The translations under genes were made by a program, and so were the position numbers. 64,000 nt of DNA from Ptiloglossa arizonensis (taxonomy: Eukaryota > Arthropoda > Insecta > Hymenoptera > Colletidae), in the NCBI RefSeq assembly GCF_051014685.1, contig NW_027478418.1:1426001-1490000 (forward strand), written 5' to 3'. This document shows positions 37,201 through 49,700 of the stretch, one piece after another. Numbering within the stretch: position 1 is the stretch's first letter; every line of letters starts with the position of its first letter. The notes below the pieces were generated by a model. That model did not search any database and was not told the DNA's origin. It saw only the letters and a list, made by a program, of their open reading frames with translations.

Positions 37201-38932
37201 CATTCCTTAACTTCGAATTCCCATATCTCGCGAACGGATTGACGAACTCGAGAAATTCGTGTTGCATCTGAAAGTAGAATCCCGCACGATTACAACGGCA
37301 TGTGTATTTTTCCCCTAGGCATTTGTAGTTATTGGTTTCGGGAATCAGACTTGCGAAAATTTTGATGGTTTCTTAACCATTCCTTAATTTCAAACTCCCA
37401 TATCTCGCGAACGGATCGACGAACTCGAGGAATTCGTGTTGCATCTGAAAGTAGAAACTCGCCCGATTACAGCGGTACGTTATTTTTTCCCCTATGCCTT
37501 TGTAGTTATTGGTTTCGAGTATCAGACACGCGAAAATTTTGATGGTTTCTTAACCATCCCTTAACTTCGAACTCCCATATCTCGCGAACGGATTGACGAA
37601 CTCGAGAAATTCCTGTTGCATCTGAAATTAGAGACTCGCCCGATTACAACTGTATGTGTATTTTTCCCCTATGCCTTTGTAGTTATTGGTTTCGACTATC
37701 AGAATTGCGAAAATTTTGATGGTTTCTCAACCATTCCTTAACTTCAAACTCCCATATCTCGCGAACGGATTGACGAACACGAGAAATTCCTATTGCATCT
37801 TTAAGCAGAAACTCGCCCGATTTCAACGGAATGTGTACTTTTCCCCTAGGCAATTCCAGTTATTGGTTTCGGGTATCAGACTTGCGAAAATTTTGATGGT
37901 TTCTTAACAATTCCTTATCTTCAACTTCCCATATTTCGCGAACGAATTGACGAACTCGAGAAATTCCTGTTGCATCTGAAAGCAGAAACTCGCCCGATTA
38001 CAATGGTGTGTGTATTTTTCCCCTAGGCCATAGTAGTTATTGGTTTCGAGTATCAGACTTGCGAAAATTTTGATGGTTTCTCACCCATTCCTTAACTTCG
38101 AACTCCCATATCTCGCGAATGGATTGACGAACTCGAGAAATTCCTGTTGCATCTGAAAGTAGAAACTCGCCCGATTACAACGGTATGTGTATTTCTCCCC
38201 TAGGCCATTGTAGTTATTGGTTTCGAGTATCAGACATGCGAAAATTTTGATGGTTTCTTAACCATCCCTTAACTTCGAACTCCCATATCTCGCGAACGGA
38301 TTGACGAACTCGAGAAATTCCTGTTGCATCTGAAATTAGAAACTCGCCCGATTACAACTGTATGTGTATTTTTCCCCTATGCCTTTGTAGTTATTGGTTT
38401 CGAGTATCAGAATTGCGAAAATTTTGATGGTTTCTCAACGATTCCTTAACTTCAAACTCCCATATCTCGCGAACGGATTGACGAACACGAGAAATTCCTA
38501 TTGCATCTGAAAGCAGAAACTCGCCCGATGACAATGGTATGTGTATTTTTCCCCTAGGCCTTTGTAGTTATTGGTTTCGAGTATCAGACTTGCGAAAATT
38601 TTGATGGTTTCTCAACCATTCCTTAACTTCGAATTCCCATATCTCGCGAACGGATTGACGAACTCGAGAAATTCGTGTTGCATCTGAAAGTAGAAACTCG
38701 CCCGATTACAATGGTGTGTGTACATTTCCTGTAGGCCATTCCAGTTATTGGTTTCGAGTATCAGACCAGCGAAAATTTTGATGGTTTCTCAACCATTCCT
38801 TAACTTCAAACTCCCATATCTCGCGAACAGATTGACGAATTCGAGAAATTGCTGTTGCATCTGAAAGTAGAAACTCGCCCGATTACAATGGTGTGTGTAC
38901 TTTTCCCCTAGGCCATAGTAGTTATTGGTTTC
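30613..38932. repeat. 23/24-monomer tandem duplication (about 4.1 and 4.25 kb)
   Basis: Unit one runs from about 30,613 to 34,684 and unit two from about 34,685 to 38,932. The exact left edge lies in a 63-bp window of identical sequence ending at 34,684; the right edge is fixed by tttcaag at 34,685 against tttcgag at 38,933. The offset is 4,071 bp (23 monomers) at the left and 4,248 bp (24 monomers) from about 31.25 kb on. The change occurs because unit one lacks one monomer present in unit two near 35,330-35,500. Base differences between the units (tcagacatgcg/tcagacacgcg, cctaagcc/cctatgcc, gtttcgag/gtttcgac) give markers that date the later 11.5-kb event. Confidence 0.88.
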
Positions 38933-41900
38933 GAGTATCAGACTTGCGAAAATTTTGATGGTTGCTCAAGCGTTCATTAACTTCAAACTCCCATACCTCG
39001 CGAACGGATTGACGAACTCGAGAAATTCCTGTTGCATCTGAAAGTAGAAACTCGCCCGGTAACAAAGGTGTGTGTACTTTTCCCCTAGGCCATTGTAGTT
39101 ATTGGTTTCGGGAATCAGACTTGCGAATATTTTGATGGTTTCTCAACCATTCCTTAACTTCTAACTCCCATATCTCGCGAACGGATTGACGATCTCGAGA
39201 AATTCCTGTTGCATCTGAATGTAGAAACTCGCCCGATTACACTGTTGTGTGTACTTTTCCCCTAGGCCATTCCAGTTATTGGTTTCGTGTATCAGACCAG
39301 CGAAAATTTTGATGGTTTATCAACCATTCCTTAACTTCAAACTCCCATATCTCGCGAACAGATTGACGAACTCGAGAAATTCCTGTTGCATCTGAAAGTA
39401 GAAACTCGCCCGATTACAATGGTGTGTGTACTTTTCCCCTAGGCCATAGTAGTTATTGGTTTCGAGTATCAGACTTGCGAAAATTTTGATGGTTGCTCAA
39501 GCGTTCCTTAACTTCAAACTCCCATATCTCGCGAACGGATTGACGAACTCGAGAAATTCCTGTTGCATCTGAAATTAGAAACTCGCACGATTACAGAGGT
39601 ATGTGTATTCTTCCCCTAGGCCTTTGTAGTTATTGTTTTCGGGAATCTGGCTTGCGAAAATTTTGATGGTTTCTCAACCATTCCTTAACATCTAACTCCC
39701 ATATCTCGCGAACGGATTGACGAACTCGAGAAGGTCCTGTTGCATCTGAAAGTACAAAGGCGCCCGATTACATTGGTGTGTGTACTTTTCCGCTAGGCCG
39801 TTCCAGTTATTGGTTTCGAGTATCAGACCAGAGAAAATTTTGATGGTTTCTCAGCCATTCCTTAACTTCGAACTCACATATCTCGCGAACGGATTAACGA
39901 ACTCGAGAAATTCGTGTTGCATCTGAAAGTAGAAACCCGCACGATTACAACGGCATGTGTATTTTTCCTCTAGGCCTTTGTAGTTATTGGTTTCGGAAAT
40001 CAGACTTGCGAATATTTTGATTGTTTCTCAACCATTCCTTAACTTCTAACTCCCATATCTCGCGAACGGATTGACGATCTCGAGAAATTCCTGTTGCATC
40101 TGAAAGTAGAAACTCGCCCGATTACAATGGTGTGTGTACTTTTCCCGTAGGCCATTCCAGTTATTGGTTTCGAGTATCAGACCAGCGAAAATTTTGATGG
40201 TTTCTCAACCATTCCTTAACTTCAAACTCCCATATCTAGCGTACAGATTGACGAACTCGAGAAATTGCTGTTGCATCTGAAAGTAGAAACTCGCCCGATG
40301 ACAATGGTGTGTGTACTTTTCCCCTAGGCCATAGTAGTTATTGGTTTCGAGTATCAGACTTGCGAAAATTTTGATGGTTGCTCAAGCGTTCCTTAACTTC
40401 AAACTCCCATATCTCGCGAACGGATTGACGAACTCGAGAAATTCCTGTTGCATCTGAAAGTAGAAACCCGCACGATTACAACGGCATGTGTATTTTTCCT
40501 CTAGGCCTTTGTAGTTATTGGTTTCGGAAATCAGACTTGCGAATATTTTGATTGTTTCTCAACCATTCCTTAACTTCTAACTCCCATATCTCGCGAACGG
40601 ATTGACGATCTCGAGAAATTCCTGTTGCATCTGAAAGTAGAAACTCGCCCGATTACAATGGTGTGTGTACTTTTCCCGTAGGCCATTCCAGTTATTGGTT
40701 TCGAGTATCAGACCAGCGAAAATTTTGATGGTTTCTCAACCATTCCTTAACTTCAAACTCCCATATCTAGCGAACAGATTGACGAACTCGAGAAATTGCT
40801 GTTGCATCTGAAAGTAGAAACTCGCCCGATGACAATGGTGTGTGTACTTTTCCCCTAGGCCATAGTAGTTATTGGTTTCGAGTATCAGACTTGCGAAAAT
40901 TTTGATGGTTGCTCAAGCGTTCCTTAACTTCAAACTCCCATATCTCGCGAACGGATTGACGAACTCGAGAAATTCCTGTTGCATCTGAAAGTAGAAACTC
41001 GCCCGGTAACAATGGTGTGTGTACTTTTCCCCTAGGCCATTGTAGTTATTGGTTTCGGGAATCAGACTTGCGAATATTTTGATGGTTTCTCAACCATTCC
41101 TTAACTTCTAACTCCCATATCTCGCGAACGGATTGACGATCTCGAGAAATTCCTGTTGCATCTGAAAGTAGAAACTCGCCCGATTACACTGTTGTGTGTA
41201 CTTTTCCCTAGGCCATTCCAGTTATTGGTTTCGAGTATCAGACCAGCGAAAATTTTGATGGTTTATCAACCATTCCTTAACTTCAAACTCCCATATCTCG
41301 CGAACAGATTGACGAACTCGAGAAATTCCGGTTGCATCTGAAAGTAGAAACTCGCACGATTACAAAGGTATGTGTATTCTTCCCCTAGGCCTTTGTAGTT
41401 ATTGTTTTCGGGAATCAGACTTGCGAAAATTTTGATGGTTTCTCAACCATTCCTTAACTTCTAACTCCCATATCTCGCGAACGGATTGACGAACTCGAGA
41501 AGGTCCTGTTGCATCTGAAAGTACAAAGGCGCCCGATTACATTGGTGTGTGTACTTTTCCGCTAGGCCATTCCAGTTATTGGTTTCGAGTATCAGACCAG
41601 AGAAAATTTTGATGGTTTCTCAGCCATTCGTTAACTTCGAACTCACATATCTCGCGAACGGATTGACGAACTCGAGAAATTCGTGTTGCATCTGAAAGTA
41701 GAAACCCGCACGATTACAACGGCATGTGTATTTTTCCTCTAGGCCTTTGTAGTTATTGGTTTCGGAAATCAGACTTGCGAATATATTGATTGTTTCTCAA
41801 CCATTCCTTAACTTCTAACTCCCATATCTCGCGAACGGATTGACGATCTCGAGAAATTCCTGTTGCATCTGAATGTAGAAACTCGCCCGATTACAATGGT

Positions 41901-43714
41901 GTGTGTACTTTTCCCCTAGGCCTTTGTAGATATTGGTTTCGAGTATCAGACTTGCGAAAATTTTGATGGTTGCTCAAGCGTTCCTTAATTTCAAACTCCC
42001 ATATCTCGCGAACGAATTGACGAACTCGAGAAATTCTTGTTGCATCTGAAAGCAGAAACTCGCCCGATTACAACGGTATGTGTATTTTTGCCCTAGGCCA
42101 TTCCATTTTTTGTTTTCGAGTAACAGACCAGCGAAATTTTTGATGGTTTCTCAACCATTCCTTAACTTCGAACTCCCATATCTCGCGAACGGATTGACGA
42201 ACTCGAGAAATTCCTGTTGCATCTGTAATTAGAAACTCGCACGATTACAACGGTATGTGTATTTTTCCCCTAGGTCTTTGTAGTTATTGGTTTCGGGAAT
42301 CAGACTTGCGAAGATTTTGATGGTTTCTCAACCATTCCTTAACTTCTAACTCCCATATCTCGCGAACGGATTGACGAACTCGAGAAGGTCCTGTTGCATC
42401 TGAAAGTACAAAGGCGCCCGATTACATTGGTGTGTGTACTTTTCCGCTAGGCCATTCCAGTTATTGGTTTCGAGTATCAGACCAGAGAAAATTTTGATGG
42501 TTTCTCAGCCATTCGTTAACTTCGAACTCACATATCTCGCGAACGGATTGACGAACTCGAGAATTTCGTGTTGCATCTGAAAGTAGAAACCCGCACGATT
42601 ACAACGGCATGTGTATTTTTCCTCTAGGCCTTTGTAGTTATTGGTTTCGGGTATCAGACTTGCGAGAATTTTGATGGTTGCTCAACCATTCCTTAACTTC
42701 AAACTCCCATATCTCGCGAACGAATTGACGAACTCGAGAAATTCTTGTTGCATCTGAAAGCAGAAACTCGCCCGATTACAACGGTATGTGTATTTTTCCT
42801 CTAGGCCTTTGTAGTTATTGGTTTCGGAAATCAGTCTTGCGAATATTTTGATTGTTTCTCAACCATTCCTTAACTTCTAACTCCCATATCTCGCGAACGG
42901 ATTGACGATCTCGAGAAATTCCTGTTGCATCTGAATGTAGAAACTCGCCCGATTACAATGGTGTGTGTACTTTTCCCGTAGGCCATTCCAGTTATTGGTT
43001 TCGAGTATCAGAGCAGCGAAATTTTTGATGGTTTCTCAACCATTCGTTAACTTCGAACTCACATATCTCGCGAACGGATTGACAAACTCGAGAAATTCGT
43101 GTTGCATCTGAAAGTAGAAACCCGCACGATTACAACGGCATGTGTATTTTTCCTCTAGGCCTTTGTAGTTATTGGTTTCGAGTATCAGACCAGCGAAAAT
43201 TTTGATGGTTTCTCAACCATTCCTTAATTTCAAACTCCCATATCTCCCGAACGGATTGACGAACTCGAGAAATTCCTGTTGCATCTGAAAGTAGAAACTC
43301 GCCCCATTACAATGGTGTGTGAACTTTTACCCTAGGCCATTCCAGTTATTGGTTTCGAGTATCAGAGCAGCGAAATTTTTGATGGTTTCTCAACCATTCG
43401 TTAACTTCAAACTCCCATATCTCGCGAACGGATTGACGAATTCGAGAAATTCCTGCTTCATCTGAAAGTCGAAACTCGCCCGATTACAACGGTATGCGTA
43501 TTTTTCCCCTAGGCCATTGTAGTTATTGGTTTCGAGTATCAGACATGCGAAAATTTTGATGGTTTCTTAACCATTACTTAACTTCAAACTCCCATATCAC
43601 GCGAACGGATTGACGAACCCGAGAAATTCCTGTTGCATCTGAAAGCAGAGACCCGCACGATTACAACGGCATGTGTATTTTTCCCCTAGGCCTTTGTAGT
43701 TATTGGTTTCGGGA
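31430..43714. repeat. Right-hand monomer family (tatgtgtattttt / ctttgtag type)
   Basis: From about 31.4 kb rightward many monomers change together at several places. The TG-rich stretch becomes aacggtatgtgtattttt, the spacer becomes cctttgtagttattgg, ggtttctcaaccattcc replaces ggttgctcaagcgttcc, and tcagaccagcg, tcagacatgcg and tcagaattgcg appear. Family members still alternate with left-hand type monomers. Within 39-43.7 kb there are further small units: a three-monomer repeat of cggcatgtgtatttttcctc (39,951 and 40,482) and a ten-monomer spacing between atgtgtattcttcccc copies at 39,601 and 41,370. One base is missing in acttttccctaggcc near 41,210. Confidence 0.8.
32211..43714. repeat. First copy of the 11.5-kb tandem duplication
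   Basis: This unit of 11,504 bp is 65 monomers minus one base; the missing base is in acttttccctaggcc near 41,210 and is present as the same deletion in the second copy. The unit starts inside the earlier 23/24-monomer duplication and contains the end of its first unit, all of its second, and 4.8 kb of more diverged monomers. Every rare variant I checked in it has a partner in the second copy. Confidence 0.92.
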
Positions 43715-43728
43715 ATCAGACTTGCGAA
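43715..43728. other. Duplication breakpoint window (14 bp)
   Basis: Left of 43,715 the sequence matches the end of the unit (compare 55,038-55,041). Right of 43,728 it matches the start of the unit (compare 32,211 onward) but no longer the continuation at 55,056. The 14 bases atcagacttgcgaa are shared by both partners, so the crossover lies within them. The exchange is exactly in register with the monomer lattice, as expected for unequal homologous exchange between monomers about 65 units apart. Confidence 0.88.
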
Positions 43729-46700
43729 AATTTTGATGGTTTCTCAAGCGTTCCTTAATTTCAAACTCCCATACCTCGCTAACGGATTGTCGAACTCGAG
43801 AAATTCCTGTTGCATCTGAAAGCAGAGACTCGCCCGATTACAAAGGTATGTGTACTTCTCCCCCAAGCCATAGTAGTTATTGGTTTCGAGCATCAGACTT
43901 GCGAAAATTTTGATGGATTCTCAACCATTCCTTAATTTCAAACTCCCATATCTCGCGAATGGATTGACGAACTCGAGAAATTCCTGTTGCATCTGAAAGT
44001 AGAAACTCGCCCGATTACAACGGTATGTGTATTTCTCCCCTAGGCCATTGTATTTATTGGTTTCGAGTATCAGACATGCGAAAATTTTGATCGTTTCTTA
44101 ACCATCCCTTAACTTCGAACTCCCATATCTCGCGAACGGATTGACGAACTCGAGAAATTCCTGTTGCATCTGAAATTAGAAACTCGCCCGATTACAACTG
44201 TATGTGTATTTTTCCCCTATGCCTTTGTAGTTATTGGTTTCGAGTATCAGAATTGCGAAAATTTTGATGTTTTCTCAACGATTCCTTAACTTCAAACTCC
44301 CATATCTCGCGAACGGATTGACGAACACGAGAAATTCCTATTGCATCTGAAAGCAGAAACTCGCCCGATTACAATGGTATGTGTATTTTTCCCCTAGGCC
44401 TTTGTAGTTATTGGTTTCGAGTATCAGACTTGCGAAAATTTTGATGGTTTCTCAACCATTCCTTAACTTCGAATTCCCATATCTCGCGAACGGATTGACG
44501 AACTCGAGAAATTCGTGTTGCATCTGAAAGTAGAATCCCGCACGATTACAACGGCATGTGTATTTTTCCCCTAGGCATTTGTAGTTATTGGTTTCGGGAA
44601 TCAGACTTGCGAAAATTTTGATGGTTTCTTAACCATTCCTTAATTTCAAACTCCCATATCTCGCGAACGGATCGACGAACTCGAGGAATTCGTGTTGCAT
44701 CTGAAAGTAGAAACTCGCCCGATTACAGCGGTACGTTATTTTTTCCCCTAAGCCTTTGTAGTTATTGGTTTCGAGTATCAGACATGCGAAAATTTTGATG
44801 GTTTCTTAACCATCCCTTAACTTCGAACTCCCATATCTCGCGAACGGATTGACGAACTCGAGAAATTCCTGTTGCATCTGAAATTAGAGACTCGCCCGAT
44901 TACAACTGTATGTGTATTTTTCCCCTATGCCTTTGTAGTTATTGGTTTCGAGTATCAGAATTGCGAAAATTTTGATGGTTTCTCAACCATTCCTTAACTT
45001 CAAACTCCCATATCTCGCGAACGGATTGACGAACACGAGAAATTCCTATTGCATCTTTAAGCAGAAACTCGCCCGATTTCAACGGAATGTGTACTTTTCC
45101 CCTAGGCAATTCCAGTTATTGGTTTCGGGTATCAGACTTGCGAAAATTTTGATGGTTTCTTAACAATTCCTTATCTTCAACTTCCCATATTTCGCGAACG
45201 AATTGACGAACTCGAGAAATTCCTGTTGCATCTGAAAGCAGAAACTCGCCCGATTACAATGGTGTGTGTATTTTTCCCCTAGGCCATAGTAGTTATTGGT
45301 TTCGAGTATCAGACTTGCGAAAATTTTGATGGTTTCTCACCCATTCCTTAACTTCGAACTCCCATATCTCGCGAATGGATTGACGAACTCGAGAAATTCC
45401 TGTTGCATCTGAAAGTAGAAACTCGCCCGATTACAACGGTATGTGTATTTCTCCCCTAGGCCATTGTAGTTATTGGTTTCGAGTATCAGACATGCGAAAA
45501 TTTTGATGGTTTCTTAACCATCCCTTAACTTCGAACTCCCATATCTCGCGAACGGATTGACGAACTCGAGAAATTCCTGTTGCATCTGAAATTAGAAACT
45601 CGCCCGATTACAACTGTATGTGTATTTTTCCCCTATGCCTTTGTAGTTATTGGTTTCGAGTATCAGAATTGCGAAAATTTTGATGGTTTCTCAACGATTC
45701 CTTAACTTCAAACTCCCATATCTCGCGAACGGATTGACGAACACGAGAAATTCCTATTGCATCTGAAAGCAGAAACTCGCCCGATGACAATGGTATGTGT
45801 ATTTTTCCCCTAGGCCTTTGTAGTTATTGGTTTCGAGTATCAGACTTGCGAAAATTTTGATGGTTTCTCAACCATTCCTTAACTTCGAATTCCCATATCT
45901 CGCGAACGGATTGACGAACTCGAGAAATTCGTGTTGCATCTGAAAGTAGAAACTCGCCCGATTACAATGGTGTGTGTACATTTCCTGTAGGCCATTCCAG
46001 TTATTGGTTTCGAGTATCAGACCAGCGAAAATTTTGATGGTTTCTCAACCATTCCTTAACTTCAAACTCCCATATCTCGCGAACAGATTGACGAATTCGA
46101 GAAATTGCTGTTGCATCTGAAAGTAGAAACTCGCCCGATTACAATGGTGTGTGTACTTTTCCCCTAGGCCATAGTAGTTATTGGTTTCAAGTATCAAATC
46201 AGCGAAAATTTTGATGGTTTCGCAACCATTCCTTAACTTCAAACTCCCATATCTCGCGAACGGATTGACGAACTCGAGAAATTCCTGTCGAAGCTGAAAG
46301 TTGAAACTCGTCCGATTTCAATGGTGTGTGTACTTTTCCCCTAGGCCATAGTAGTTATTGGTTTCGGGTATCAGACTTGCGAAAATTTTGATGGTTGCTC
46401 AAGCGTTCCTTAACTTCAAACTCCCATATCTCGGGAACGGATTCACGAACTCGAGAAATTCCTGTTGCATCTGAAAGTAGAAACTCGCCCGATTACAATG
46501 GTGTGTGCACTTTTCCCCTAGACCTTAGTAGTTATTGGTTTCGAGTATCAGACTTGCGAAAATTTTGATGGTTGCTCAAGCGTTCCTTAACTTCAAACTC
46601 CCATATCTCGCGAAGGGATTGACGAACTCGAGAAATTCCAGTTGCATCTGAAAGTAGAATCTCGCCCGATTTCAATGGTGTGTGTACTTTTCCCCTAGGC

Positions 46701-49700
46701 CACAGTAGTTACTGGTTTCGGGTATCAGACTTGCGAAAATTTTGATGGTTGCTCAAGCGTCCCTTAACTTCAAACTCCCATATCTCGCGAACGGATTGAC
46801 GAACTCGAGAAATTCCTGTTGCATCTGAAAGTAGAAACCCACTCGATAACAATGGTGTGTGTACTTTTCCCCTAGGCCATACTAGTTATTGGTTTCGAGT
46901 ATCAGACTTGCGAAAATTTTGATGGTTGCTCAAGCGTTCCTTAACTTCAAACTCCCATATCTCGCGAACGGATTGACGAACTCGAGAAATTCCTGTTGCA
47001 TCTGAAAGCAGAGACTCGCCCGATTACAAAGGTATGTGTACTTTTTCCCCAAGCCATAGTAGTTATTGGTTTCGAGTATCAGACTTGCGAAAATTTTGAT
47101 GGATTCTCAACCATTCCTTAACTTCAAACACCCATATCTCGCGAATGGTTTGACGAACTCGAGAAATTCCTGTTGCATCTGAAAGTAGAAACTCGCCCGA
47201 TTACAACGGTATGTGTATTTTTCCCCTAGGCCATAGTAGTTATTGGTTTCGAGTATCAGACCTGCGAAAATTTTGATGGATTCTCAACCATTCCTTAACA
47301 TCAAACTCCCATACCTCGCGAATGGATTGCCGAACTCGAGAAATTCCTGTTGCATCTGAAAGTAGAAACTCGCCCGATTACAACGGTATGTGTATTTTTC
47401 CCCTAGGCCTTTGTAGTTATTGGTTTCGAGTATCAAATCAGCGAAAATTTTGGTGGTTTCTCAACCATTCCTTAACTTCAAACTCCCATATCGCGCGAAC
47501 GGATTGACGAACTCGAGTAATTCCTATTGCATCTGAAAGCACAAACTCGCCCGATTTCAACGGTATGTGTACTTTTTCCCTGGGCCATTCCAGTTATTGG
47601 TTTCGGGTATCAGACTTGCGAAAATTTTGATGGTTTCTCAACCATTCCTTAATTTCAAACTCCCATATCTCGCGAACGGATTGACGAACTCGAGAAATTC
47701 CTGTTGCATCTGAAAGCAGAAACTCGCCCGATTACAGCGGTATGTGTATTTTTGCCCTAGGCCATAGTAGTTATTGGTTTCGAGTATCAGACTTGCGAAA
47801 ATTTTGATGGTTTCTCAAGCGTTCCTTAATTTCAAACTCCCATACCTCGCTAACGGATTGTCGAACTCGAGAAATTCCTGTTGCATCTGAAAGCAGAGAC
47901 TCGCCCGATTACAAAGGTATGTGTACTTCTCCCCCAAGCCATAGTAGTTATTGGTTTCGAGCATCAGACTTGCGAAAATTTTGATGGATTCTCAACCATT
48001 CCTTAATTTCAAACTCCCATATCTCGCGAATGGATTGACGAACTCGAGAAATTCCTGTTGCATCTGAAAGTAGAAACTCGCCCGATTACAACGGTATGTG
48101 TATTTCTCCCCTAGGCCATTGTATTTATTGGTTTCGAGTATCAGACATGCGAAAATTTTGATGGTTTCTTAACCATCCCTTAACTTCGAACTCCCATATC
48201 TCGCGAACGGATTGACGAACTCGAGAAATTCCTGTTGCATCTGAAATTAGAAACTCGCCCGATTACAACTGTATGTGTATTTTTCCCCTATGCCTTTGTA
48301 GTTATTGGTTTCGAGTATCAGAATTGCGAAAATTTTGATGTTTTCTCAACGATTCCTTAACTTCAAACTCCCATATCTCGCGAACGGATTGACGAACACG
48401 AGAAATTCCTATTGCATCTGAAAGCAGAAACTCGCCCGATTACAATGGTATGTGTATTTTTCCCCTAGGCCTTTGTAGTTATTGGTTTCGAGTATCAGAC
48501 TTGCGAAAATTTTGATGGTTTCTCAACCATTCCTTAACTTCGAATTCCCATATCTCGCGAACGGATTGACGAACTCGAGAAATTCGTGTTGCATCTGAAA
48601 GTAGAATCCCGCACGATTACAACGGCATGTGTATTTTTCCCCTAGGCATTTGTAGTTATTGGTTTCGGGAATCAGACTTGCGAAAATTTTGATGGTTTCT
48701 TAACCATTCCTTAATTTCAAACTCCCATATCTCGCGAACGGATCGACGAACTCGAGGAATTCGTGTTGCATCTGAAAGTAGAAACTCGCCCGATTACAGC
48801 GGTACGTTATTTTTTCCCCTATGCCTTTGTAGTTATTGGTTTCGAGTATCAGACACGCGAAAATTTTGATGGTTTCTTAACCATCCCTTAACTTCGAACT
48901 CCCATATCTCGCGAACGGATTGACGAACTCGAGAAATTCCTGTTGCATCTGAAATTAGAGACTCGCCCGATTACAACTGTATGTGTATTTTTCCCCTATG
49001 CCTTTGTAGTTATTGGTTTCGACTATCAGAATTGCGAAAATTTTGATGGTTTCTCAACCATTCCTTAACTTCAAACTCCCATATCTCGCGAACGGATTGA
49101 CGAACACGAGAAATTCCTATTGCATCTTTAAGCAGAAACTCGCCCGATTTCAACGGAATGTGTACTTTTCCCCTAGGCAATTCCAGTTATTGGTTTCGGG
49201 TATCAGACTTGCGAAAATTTTGATGGTTTCTTAACAATTCCTTATCTTCAACTTCCCATATTTCGCGAACGAATTGACGAACTCGAGAAATTCCTGTTGC
49301 ATCTGAAAGCAGAAACTCGCCCGATTACAATGGTGTGTGTATTTTTCCCCTAGGCCATAGTAGTTATTGGTTTCGAGTATCAGACTTGCGAAAATTTTGA
49401 TGGTTTCTCACCCATTCCTTAACTTCGAACTCCCATATCTCGCGAATGGATTGACGAACTCGAGAAATTCCTGTTGCATCTGAAAGTAGAAACTCGCCCG
49501 ATTACAACGGTATGTGTATTTCTCCCCTAGGCCATTGTAGTTATTGGTTTCGAGTATCAGACATGCGAAAATTTTGATGGTTTCTTAACCATCCCTTAAC
49601 TTCGAACTCCCATATCTCGCGAACGGATTGACGAACTCGAGAAATTCCTGTTGCATCTGAAATTAGAAACTCGCCCGATTACAACTGTATGTGTATTTTT

